A stretch of 44,112 bases of DNA. Source: Verrucomicrobiota bacterium. GTDB taxonomy: Bacteria; Verrucomicrobiota; Verrucomicrobiia; Limisphaerales; J093. A program made the translations under genes and the position numbers. The stretch is taken from the NCBI GenBank assembly GCA_022710935.1, contig JAKLFY010000053.1, positions 1 through 44,112 on the forward strand. The letters run 5' to 3'. The notes beneath the pieces are model-generated. The model was not told the origin of the DNA and ran no database searches. It saw only the letters and a list, made by a program, of their open reading frames with translations. The number at the start of each line of letters is the position of its first letter. Positions within the stretch are counted from its first letter, which is position 1. Shown here piece after piece: positions 25,686 through 34,000 of the stretch.

Positions 25686-26963
25686 GTGCCCTCACGCGGC
25701 GGAACCTCTGAGGCTGTGTCTAGAACAAGCAAAACCGCGCCGCGCACGAATCCGACCCGCCCGCATCCTCCCCAGACAATCGAGTCACGGTCGGCAGACC
25801 GCATCACCCGGATCGCGGCCGCCGTCATTGCCCGGGCGGATCGGGATCATCCGGCCGACGCAGTGCTCAGAGCGACTCTCCGTGAGGCGTGCGGACTGCC
25901 CCGCGCCGAGGGGCGGATGGTGAGCCGGGCAGTCTTCGCCTACTACAGGTGGTTGGGGTGGCACGATCCGGCCCAGGGCGCGATGCCCGGCATCGAGTCC
26001 GCCTCGATGCTGGCGGAGCGATACCGGCATGAACCGGAGCGTTTCCCGATCGAGGAGTTGCGCGCCCGCGCCGTCCCCGCCTGGACGCACGAGGAGGCGG
26101 ATGCGACAGGCGCCTGGTTGCAGTCGCTCCAGGCAGAACCGGCCTTGTGGATTCGGGCGCGCCCCGGCCAGGGCCAACTGCTGGCCAAGCAAATCGGGAA
26201 TTGCCGTCCTGCCGGCGATGGGCCGGCGGGCGACGCGTTGCGCTATGTCGGACGAATCGACCTGCATCGGACGCGTGAATTCAACGAGGGGCGTTTCGAG
26301 ATCCAGGATCTTCATTCCCAGGCGGTCGGCTGGCTGTGCGCGCCGCGCCCGGGGGAGACCTGGTGGGATGCGTGCGCCGGCGAAGGCGGGAAGACGCTTC
26401 ACCTGGCCGACCTGATGGAGAATCGCGGGCTTGTCTGGGCATCGGACAGGGCGGCGTGGCGTCTGGCGCAGCTCAAGCGGCGGGCGGCGCGGGCGGGCCT
26501 GTTCAACTACCGCGCTCGTCTCTGGGAGGGCGGGGCGGCACTGCCGACCAAGACGCGTTTTGACGGAGTGCTGGTCGATGCGCCGTGCAGCAATCTGGGG
26601 ACATGGCATCGCAATCCGCACGCCCGCTGGACGATGCGTCCGGAGGATGTGGCGGAGCTTGCGCAGATCCAACTCCGTCTGCTGCGTCACGCCGTTTCGG
26701 CTCTGAAACCCGGGGGCCGCCTGGTCTACGCGGTCTGCACGTTGACACGAGCCGAGACCACGGCGGTCGCGGATGGGCTCACGCACGAGTGTCCGGAACT
26801 CGAACGTCTGCCTCTGCCGGCCGTCCTGCCGTCAGCTCGAAGCACGCCGTCCGGCCTTTGGCTTGAGGGGGCGCCGGGGGGGGGCAACGGCATGTTTGTC
26901 GCGGCATGGCGGCGGCGCGCTTCGATCAGCGCGCTTGCCAACGAGGGGTGTCCGCCTCTTTAA
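25686..26963 (+). CDS. RsmB/NOP2-type RNA (cytosine-5) methyltransferase
   Basis: A 425-aa SAM-dependent methyltransferase of the RsmB/NSUN family, which methylates cytosine C5 in rRNA or tRNA. After an N-terminal helical part (SADRITRIAAAVIARADRDH) resembling the NusB-like region of RsmB, the catalytic domain shows WWDACAGEGGKTLHLADLM for SAM binding, VDAPCSNLGTWHRNP (motif IV with its PC dipeptide) and YAVCTLTRAET (motif VI with the nucleophile Cys). GNGMFVAAW is close to the end. The start is uncertain: GTG at 25686 gives the longest form, GTG at 25716 is an alternative, and the first 35 residues are Pro/Arg/Thr-rich and include a 15-mer shared with the repeat region at 6673, so they may be untranslated. 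Exact RNA target unknown. Confidence 0.85.
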   Translation: MPSRGGTSEAVSRTSKTAPRTNPTRPHPPQTIESRSADRITRIAAAVIARADRDHPADAVLRATLREACGLPRAEGRMVSRAVFAYYRWLGWHDPAQGAMPGIESASMLAERYRHEPERFPIEELRARAVPAWTHEEADATGAWLQSLQAEPALWIRARPGQGQLLAKQIGNCRPAGDGPAGDALRYVGRIDLHRTREFNEGRFEIQDLHSQAVGWLCAPRPGETWWDACAGEGGKTLHLADLMENRGLVWASDRAAWRLAQLKRRAARAGLFNYRARLWEGGAALPTKTRFDGVLVDAPCSNLGTWHRNPHARWTMRPEDVAELAQIQLRLLRHAVSALKPGGRLVYAVCTLTRAETTAVADGLTHECPELERLPLPAVLPSARSTPSGLWLEGAPGGGNGMFVAAWRRRASISALANEGCPPL

Positions 26964-26970
26964 TGGCCGC

Positions 26971-28326
26971 GTGGTCCAACAACAAACTCTGCGCGAACCG
27001 GTGCGGCTGAGCGGCATCGGTTTGCATAGCGGCAACCGGGTCACCATGGGGCTGCTGCCCGCCCCGCCCCACTCCGGGATCCGCTTTCGCCGCATCGACC
27101 TGGAAGGCCAGCCCGAGATCGAGGCCCACATCGACAACGTGGTCGAGACCACTCGCTCGACCACTCTGGGCAAGGGCAATGTCCGGGTCCACACCGTCGA
27201 GCACATCCTGGCGGCCCTGGCCGGATGCGGGGTCGACAATGCGCTGGTCGAACTCGATGCGGGCGAACCGCCGGTGACCGACGGGAGCGCGCGGGAGTAC
27301 TCGCGCGTGATCGAGGCGGCCGGAATTGTCCCCCAGGGCGAGGCGCGTGAGATCTACTCGGTCAACGAGCCCCTCGAAATGTCCAGCGGGGACACGTTCA
27401 TGGCCGTGTTTCCCCATGACCGTCTCAAGGTGACATGCACCAGTTCGGATCGGCAAGGCCGCCACACCCAGTGCCGTTCGATCGAGCTCTCGGCGGAGAC
27501 GTGGGCCCGCGAGATCGCGCCGGCGCGGACTTTCTGCTTCTTCGAGGAGATCGAATACCTGATCAAGAACGGCCTGATCAAGGGCGGCGGCCTGGAGAAC
27601 GCCGTGGTGATCCGCGATGACGCCGTCCTGACAACCGAACCCCTTCGGTTTGCCGATGAATTCGTGCGGCACAAGATCCTGGACATCGTGGGCGACCTCA
27701 GCCTGGTGGGCCGGCCGGTGGCAGGTCACGTGGTCGCAGTCCGCCCGAGCCACGCGGCCAATTGTGAACTGGCCCGCCTTATCAGCACCCAGATGCGCAA
27801 GGTCCAGGCGGCCACACAGGCCTTCGCCCCGCCGCCCCATCCGCGGGATGCGGCCCCGGCGACGGGCGGCAAACCTCTGGCGCCGCTCACCGACGGCTCC
27901 ACGCTCGATGCCGACGAGTTGCTCAAGATCCTCCCCCACCGCTATCCCTTCCTCATGGTGGATCGGGTGACGCGGATCGAGGGCAACACGATCACCGGCG
28001 TGAAGAACGTCACGGTCAACGAACCGTTCTTCGCCGGTCATTTCCCCGGACACCCGATCATGCCGGGCGTGCTCCAACTCGAAGCGATCGCCCAGGTGGC
28101 AGGGATCCTGATGCTGCGCCAGGCCGAGTACTCCCGCAAACTCGCCTACTTCATGTCGGCCGAGGTGGTCAAGTGGCGCCGCCCGGTCCGCCCCGGCGAC
28201 ACCTTGATCATCCAGGTTGAACTCACCAAGTGGCGCGGGAAAATCGGGCGGGCAAAAGGGGTGTGTTTGGTGGGAGAGGACGTCGTGAGCGAGGCCGAGG
28301 TGACGTTCATGCTCGTCGATGCCTGA
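26971..28326 (+). CDS. lpxC/fabZ: LpxC-FabZ fusion: UDP-3-O-acyl-GlcNAc deacetylase / 3-hydroxyacyl-ACP dehydratase
   Basis: A 451-aa bifunctional protein from the GTG at 26971. Residues 1-285 are LpxC, the zinc deacetylase that commits UDP-sugar to lipid A: LSGIGLHSGNRVTMGL, HTVEHILAALAG with His78, and HKILDIVGD with His234 and Asp238 as zinc ligands and Asp242. A proline-rich linker follows. Residues about 308-451 are FabZ, dehydrating 3-hydroxyacyl-ACP: LPHRYPFLMVDRV, FFAGHFPGHPIMPGVLQLEA with His357 and Glu371. The fusion places the two users of hydroxymyristoyl-ACP together and is known from Bacteroidetes and related phyla. It starts seven bases after the methyltransferase stop. The upstream 66 codons of the frame overlap that gene and are rejected. 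Confidence 0.95.
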   Translation: MVQQQTLREPVRLSGIGLHSGNRVTMGLLPAPPHSGIRFRRIDLEGQPEIEAHIDNVVETTRSTTLGKGNVRVHTVEHILAALAGCGVDNALVELDAGEPPVTDGSAREYSRVIEAAGIVPQGEAREIYSVNEPLEMSSGDTFMAVFPHDRLKVTCTSSDRQGRHTQCRSIELSAETWAREIAPARTFCFFEEIEYLIKNGLIKGGGLENAVVIRDDAVLTTEPLRFADEFVRHKILDIVGDLSLVGRPVAGHVVAVRPSHAANCELARLISTQMRKVQAATQAFAPPPHPRDAAPATGGKPLAPLTDGSTLDADELLKILPHRYPFLMVDRVTRIEGNTITGVKNVTVNEPFFAGHFPGHPIMPGVLQLEAIAQVAGILMLRQAEYSRKLAYFMSAEVVKWRRPVRPGDTLIIQVELTKWRGKIGRAKGVCLVGEDVVSEAEVTFMLVDA

Positions 28327-28346
28327 CATGCCGGAAACAACACTTC

Positions 28347-29378
28347 ATGCAGACTGACAACCCACCCCATATCCCGAAGAAGCCGCGCCCCCGCATCAAG
28401 CGCCCGCCGGTGCTCTTCAATCGCACCCAGAAGATCGTCGAGCGGATCGAGCGGCAGGTCGGACGCTGCTTCCTGACCTACTGGAACTCGAACAACGGGT
28501 CGGTCTGCCAGAACGACGTCATCGCGATCTACGGCCTGCTCCGGCGACTGGGGCCCCAGCCCCAAATCACCCTCTTCGTCAAGTCCGACGGCGGATCCGG
28601 CCAAGCGTCCCTGATGATGGTGAATCTGCTTCGCCAATTCACCAGGCGCCTGGTCGTGCTTGTGCCGCTCGAATGCCAGTCGGCCGCAACCATGCTCGCC
28701 CTCGGCGCCGACGCCATCGAGATGGGGCCTCTGGCCCACCTCTCCGCCGTGGACACCTCGCTCGCGCACGCCCTCTCCCCGCTCGACCGGGACAACGAAC
28801 GCGTCAGTGTGAGCCAGGACGAACTCATGCGCGTCATCCGCCTCTGGCAAAAGGAGGTCAAGGCCGACGCCGTGAATCCGTACCAGGCGGTCTTCCCCTA
28901 CATCCACCCCCTGGTCATCGGGGCAGTCCACCGGATCAGCTCGCTCTCGGTCAAACTCTGCATGGAGATCCTCTCCTATCACATGAAGGATCGGAAGAAG
29001 GCCGCGGCGATCAGCCAATGCCTCAACTCGAGCTACCCCTCCCACAGCTACCCCATCACCCTGCGCGAGGCCCAGCGGATCGGACTGGCCGCCCGCCCCC
29101 TCGACAGCGCGCTCAACGACCTCCTGCTCGAACTCAACGAGCTCTACTCCGAGATGGGCCAGCGGGCCGTCACCGACTACGACGCCTTGAACAATCACGA
29201 CAGCCAGATCTGCAACATCATCGAAGGGCGCGGACTCCAGGCCTTCTACCAGTCCGACCGCGACTGGCATTACCGCAAGGAAGAACGCCGCTGGGTCACC
29301 CTGAACGACCACAGCGCCTGGCGCAAAGTGGAAAAAATCCGGGGACGCACCGTGTCGTCCGTCTTCCACATCAGTTGA
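28347..29378 (+). CDS. Clp-fold serine protease of the SDH/SppA-like type
   Basis: A 343-aa protein from the ATG at 28347. It has the crotonase/ClpP-type layout: a strand with LFVKSDGGSGQASLMM (oxyanion-type glycines), then VPLECQSAATMLALGADAIE, where Ser112 is the expected nucleophile, and MGPLAHLSAVDTSL. This matches the serine dehydrogenase proteinase-like (SDH_sah) group rather than ClpP, since no ClpP-type HQP motif is seen. There is no signal peptide, only a basic Pro/Arg-rich N-terminus (HIPKKPRPRIKRPP), so it is probably cytoplasmic or membrane-associated. It sits 20 bases after lpxC/fabZ and is likely co-transcribed. Substrates are unknown; a role in envelope or lipid A control is only guilt by association. 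Confidence 0.75.
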   Translation: MQTDNPPHIPKKPRPRIKRPPVLFNRTQKIVERIERQVGRCFLTYWNSNNGSVCQNDVIAIYGLLRRLGPQPQITLFVKSDGGSGQASLMMVNLLRQFTRRLVVLVPLECQSAATMLALGADAIEMGPLAHLSAVDTSLAHALSPLDRDNERVSVSQDELMRVIRLWQKEVKADAVNPYQAVFPYIHPLVIGAVHRISSLSVKLCMEILSYHMKDRKKAAAISQCLNSSYPSHSYPITLREAQRIGLAARPLDSALNDLLLELNELYSEMGQRAVTDYDALNNHDSQICNIIEGRGLQAFYQSDRDWHYRKEERRWVTLNDHSAWRKVEKIRGRTVSSVFHIS

Positions 29379-29453
29379 CGGGGGTGTTCCATGACTGTCT
29401 GATATTCCCCTTGGCATCAGAGCAAAAAAGAAAGTAATTCCGCCCTTCTCGGC

Positions 29454-29483
29454 TTGACGACTGAGGGGCGCCCTCTGTAGAAA
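29454..29483 (+). promoter_or_regulatory. candidate sigma-70-type promoter for the FadL-like gene
   Basis: TTGACG at 29454-29459 and TAGAAA at 29478-29483 are separated by 18 bases, matching 5/6 and 4/6 of the consensus. The start codon at 29498 would leave an untranslated leader of only a few bases, and no Shine-Dalgarno sequence is seen, so the mRNA may be nearly leaderless. Sequence match only. Confidence 0.4.
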
Positions 29484-29497
29484 CCAGCCCACAGCCC

Positions 29498-30775
29498 ATG
29501 CAGCCATCCATTCCGACCTCGCTCAGGATCTATGTGGCAACCGCTCTGGGTTCAACCTCGACGGTGCTCCACTCCAATGGCTTCGACTTGCCCGACCAGG
29601 ATGCCTTTGCCGTGGGTCGGGGCATGGCCTTCGTTGCCACGGCGGACAACCCGTCGGCCATCTACTACAATCCCGCGGGAATCAGCCAGTTGGAGGGCCA
29701 TCATCTGCGCGGAGGAGTGTATGGCCTGCACCTGGGCGTCGAGTACGATTCGCCTACGGGCCGATCGTTCGACAACGAGAACCCCTGGCACGCCGTCCCG
29801 CAGATCTTCTACACCTACGGCCCCGAGAAGCTGCCGTTGACGTTCGGGCTGGGCGTCTTTTCGCCTTTTGGCCTCAGCATGGAATGGCCCCAGGACACCG
29901 GCTTCCGCACCGTGGCCACCGAAGGCAGCCTGACCTACATGACGGTCAACCCGGTTGTCGCCTGGGCGATCCGTCCGAATCTCTCGATTGCCGGCGGTCT
30001 AACCGTCAATTACGCCGAAATCGATCTGCGCCAGGGATTGCTCTGGCCGAACCAATCCTATGATGCGTTTCGGGTCAAGGGTGACGGATGGGATCTGGGC
30101 TATAACCTGGGCGTGCTCTGGAAACCGTGTGAGAAACTCTCTTTCGGCGCCTCCTTTCGCAGCATCACAACCCCCAACCTCGAAGGCCGCACGTCGTTCC
30201 GAAATGGCGTCGCCCTCCCCCTGCCCGGCGGCGGAGCCGTCCCTTCGTTCCCCGAACAAAAGGTCGATGCCCAGGCCGACTTCCCGTTTCCCCTCAAGAC
30301 CATCGTCGGTGTTTCCTACCGCCCCAATCCGCGCTGGAACTTCGAGTTCAACGCGGACTACACGGACTGGAATCGCCTGAACACCGTGACCATCAAGCAA
30401 GCCGCGGCCTTCCCGCCGCTGCTCCCCCAGGACATCCCCCTGACATTCGACTGGGAATCGAGCTGGTATTTCGAATGGGGCGCCACTCGCTACTTCGACA
30501 ATGGCTGGCATGTGAGCGGCGGCTATATCTTTAACCAGAATTCGGTCCCGGACGAACACTACACACCGCTGGTCGCTGATTTGGACCGGCATGTCTTCAG
30601 CTTGGGTGTCGGCCGCAAGGGGAAACAGTTCAGCTTCGATCTGGCCTATCAATTCGGGTACGGACCCACCCGCACCGTCAAGGGCAGCGCGCCGTCCGCG
30701 ACCGGCCAGACCGTCGACGGCGATTACGAAGTCTTCAATCACGGCTTGATGCTGACGCTGGGGTATCACTTCTGA
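29498..30775 (+). CDS. outer-membrane transport protein, OmpP1/FadL/TodX family
   Basis: A 425-aa beta-barrel protein. After a short hydrophobic leader the mature N-terminus reads NGFDLPDQDAFAVGRGMAFV and ATADNPSAIYYNPAGISQLE, the hallmark of FadL proteins, which pass long-chain fatty acids or other hydrophobic molecules through the outer membrane via an N-terminal hatch. GVFSPFGLSMEWP, SFGASFRSITTPNLEGR and many alternating amphipathic strands follow, ending GLMLTLGYHF with the C-terminal Phe needed for barrel assembly. Substrate cannot be deduced. A promoter-like sequence lies just upstream, so it is probably transcribed alone. Confidence 0.9.
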   Translation: MQPSIPTSLRIYVATALGSTSTVLHSNGFDLPDQDAFAVGRGMAFVATADNPSAIYYNPAGISQLEGHHLRGGVYGLHLGVEYDSPTGRSFDNENPWHAVPQIFYTYGPEKLPLTFGLGVFSPFGLSMEWPQDTGFRTVATEGSLTYMTVNPVVAWAIRPNLSIAGGLTVNYAEIDLRQGLLWPNQSYDAFRVKGDGWDLGYNLGVLWKPCEKLSFGASFRSITTPNLEGRTSFRNGVALPLPGGGAVPSFPEQKVDAQADFPFPLKTIVGVSYRPNPRWNFEFNADYTDWNRLNTVTIKQAAAFPPLLPQDIPLTFDWESSWYFEWGATRYFDNGWHVSGGYIFNQNSVPDEHYTPLVADLDRHVFSLGVGRKGKQFSFDLAYQFGYGPTRTVKGSAPSATGQTVDGDYEVFNHGLMLTLGYHF

Positions 30776-30902
30776 CGAGGCGCGCCTCGGGCCAGGATGA
30801 CACTTGCCGGGCCTGCTGCCTGTTTTGACATTCGAGGGTTCTTCACCGGTGAAACCTGTAGTGGACACGCACTGAGCTCGCCGAACTCCTGTTGGTTGGA
30901 AA

Positions 30903-30958
30903 TTGAGCGTTGAACGTCGAGCGTTGAGCGTTGAACGTTGAACGTTGAACGTTTAAAG
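30903..30958. repeat. eight 7-bp tandem repeat units (TTGAACG-like)
   Basis: TTGAGCG TTGAACG and six further variants follow one another without gaps: TCGAGCG, TTGAGCG, three exact TTGAACG and a degenerate TTTAAAG. It lies 45 bases before the start of the 2513-aa protein. Similar 7-bp arrays recur between genes in Verrucomicrobia drafts, as far as I recall. It may be an inert repeat or bind a protein repeatedly on the same face every third unit (21 bp). Confidence 0.9.
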
Positions 30959-31003
30959 TTGTTTATTAACAACGATTTGCGAAGACGGCGGTTAGGTAAT
31001 CCC

Positions 31004-34000
31004 ATGAAAACACCTTCTTTCCGTTCTCTCTCCTTCTGGTCTCTCCTGTGGTCTCTGCTCGCCGGCGGGGCGATTGCGCCCGAAGGTCGGGCTCAGATCC
31101 TGTTGAATGTCGATTTCGGCGCCGGATCGGCGAGCGGCAAGGTCGGCTTCGCCGCGGCCGGCCAGCAGACAAATGACTTTTGGAATGCCTATGGCCATTA
31201 CCAGCCGAAGTACCAGCCCGGCACCGCCCCCGTCCCGGACGGGCGTTTGGAAGGCCTGCGATACGCCGACGGCTCGACATCGCCCGTCGCCGTGGCTGTC
31301 AGCAATGCGCCGGGTGTCTGGGGCAACGCGACGGGCGATCCGATGCTCGACTCGTATATGTTCGCCCCGAACGGGTCGAACATGGTCGTCACGCTCACCG
31401 GCCTCGACGCCGGTCGGTATCACTTCTACCTCTATGGTTGGGCCGCGCCCGATGTGGCGGGCGAACAAGCCTCGAGTTTCATCTTGCGCTCAGGGACGAA
31501 TACGTTCGGGCCTTTGAGGGCCTCGCCGCAGGAGGAGGCGCCCGTGCTGCTCGCGGGCCGCGGGCGGATGCCGGTGATTGTCCAACGCGACTTGCCAGTC
31601 GAAACAAGCCAGCCCGTGGTGATTGAGGTCGTTCCGGCGCCGGGGGGCGTGGCGGTGCTTAACGGGCTGCAGGTGCTTTCCCGCGGCACGGGCCCTCCCA
31701 GGCTGGCCATGCCTGACGCGGGTCCGTCCCCGGCCGGTCTCACCAATCTGCTGGTCCACTCGATCGCCTACACCGGCGAAGTCGCGGCCGCCAGCGCGCG
31801 GTTCCTGGTTTCGATCCATGCGACATCCCCAACGACGAATCGTGTCATGGCGCCGCTGTTCGAGGGCGAGCTGGCTCTGCTGGATCCTCAATTGCCTGAC
31901 GGCTGGCAGATCGTCAGGCAGGGCCGCCAATTCACCCTGCACGCGGACGCTCCCGGCAGCAATCGGATTGACCTGACGCTGGCGGCCCGGGTTACCCGGG
32001 AAGAACCGTGGAGTATCGTCCGCTTCACCGGGCCTCCGGCGGCGGCGGCGACACTCTCCGTCAGGTCCGCCGACCCGCACGTGGACCTCCAGCTTGCGAG
32101 CGGTGTCCCCCTCGAAGGGAGCGACCCAACTCAGCCGGAAGTTCGCGGCGTGGTGGGAGCAGACCGCCAGGTTGCCGTGCGCTGGCAAGCGAAGGCGACC
32201 GAAACGACGCGCGAGGCTCTGGTCACGGTGGACACGCGATGCGCTGTGGACGCCACGCCGGCGGCCATCCGTCTGTCAACCACCTTTGCGTGCGAAGTCC
32301 TGCAAGGTCGATGCTCGCAGATCCGGTTCGCGTTGCCGTCGGGCCAGACGCTCACCAAACTGAGCGGCGATCTGATCAAGGATTGGCAGGCAACGTCCGA
32401 AGCGGGCGCTTCGATCATCATGGTCGACCTCATCCGCCCGCTCGAAGGCGTGACCGCTTTCGACGTGGTGTCGGAACAACCGCTGCCCGCTTTGCCGGGC
32501 GCCGCTGAACTGCGTCCACCGCAACCCCTGGGAATCCAGCGCGAGACCGGTCGCCTCGGCGTGCGGACTGAGGACCTGGTGGCGCGGGTGGACCGGAGCG
32601 AGGCGCTGTGGCAGGTCAATGCCGCTCCCGGCGAGTTCGCGGCGTTTCAGTTCAATCTGCGTCCCGCGGTGCTCCACCTGCATCTCTCACCCGTCGAGCC
32701 GCTGGTGACGGGGAGCACGCGGGTGCGGGCCGCGGTGGAGGAAACGCGCCTGCTGGTCGATCATCGGGTCGATCTCAATGTCTCGCGAGCCGGCATCTAC
32801 GGTCTCGAATGGGGTCTGCCGCCCGACTTGACGGTTGCGCACGTCGAAGGCGAAGGGATCGAGGACTGGCAATCGAGCGCGGGCAAATTGCGGTTGCGAT
32901 TCGCCCAACGCCTGCTGGGCCAGCGCGTCCTCACGATCCGCCTCGAACAGGCGCTCAACCGCCTGCCATCGGAGATCATCCTGACCCCCTTGCGCCTGAC
33001 CCACACCGCGCGGGAAACCGCGCTGATCGGCGCGGGTGCCAGCGCGGGCATTCAACTGAAAACCGGCCCCCTGAGCGGCGCCCGGGAAATCCCGGTCAGT
33101 GGCTTGCCCGAGCGGCGGGATGAGTTGCTCGCCTTCCGTGCGGACGCCGCGGATTGGCGTGTCATCCTGGCGGTCGAACGTCTGAGTGCGCGCATTGTGG
33201 CTGAGGTCTTCAACCTGATCACGATCGGGGACGGTCTGGTCGGCGGCGGCGCCACGATCCGGTTTGGCATCGTCAACCAGGGAGTTCAGCAATTCCGCGT
33301 CCGGCTCCCGGCCCACTGGCGGAATGTCGAGTTCACCGGCGCCAACATACGCCGCAAAGATCGCGAGGGCGACGTCTGGACGATCACCCTGCAGGACAAG
33401 GTCTGGGGCGGCTACACCCTGGTTGTGACCTATGACCATGGCTTCGACCCGCAAAAAGCGACGCTGGACGCCGGGGGCGCCCACCCGCTCGACGTCGAGC
33501 GGGAGACCGGCGCGGTCGCCATCACGAGCGCGGCCAACCTGGCCCTCGAACCGGCGCCGATCGCCGAGCCTTTGAGGCGCATCGATCCCTCCGAACTGGC
33601 CGCAACCGATCGCGCGCTGGTGGCCCGGCCGGTGCTCCTGGCCTACCGCTACGAAGGTCCCGCCTATGCGCTCGAACTCCACCTCATGCGTCACGAGGAG
33701 GTCCCGGTGCTCGATGCGGTCGCCGACCGCGCCCAATTCACGAGCGTGCTGACCGACACAGGCGAGATGCTGACGCAGGCGAGCTTCCTGGTGAAGAACA
33801 ACGAGCGCGCGCACCAGCGCTTCGAACTCGCCCCCGGCGCGACTCTCTGGGGCGTGGCCGTCAATGGCGAACCGGTGCGCGCCGACAGGGACGGCGATTG
33901 GGTGGTGGTGGCGCTGCCGCGCGGCGAGAACCGCGATCAGATCTACGCCATCGATCTCAAGTACGCTCAACAGGTCGGCACCCTCGGCGGCCTGTGGCCC

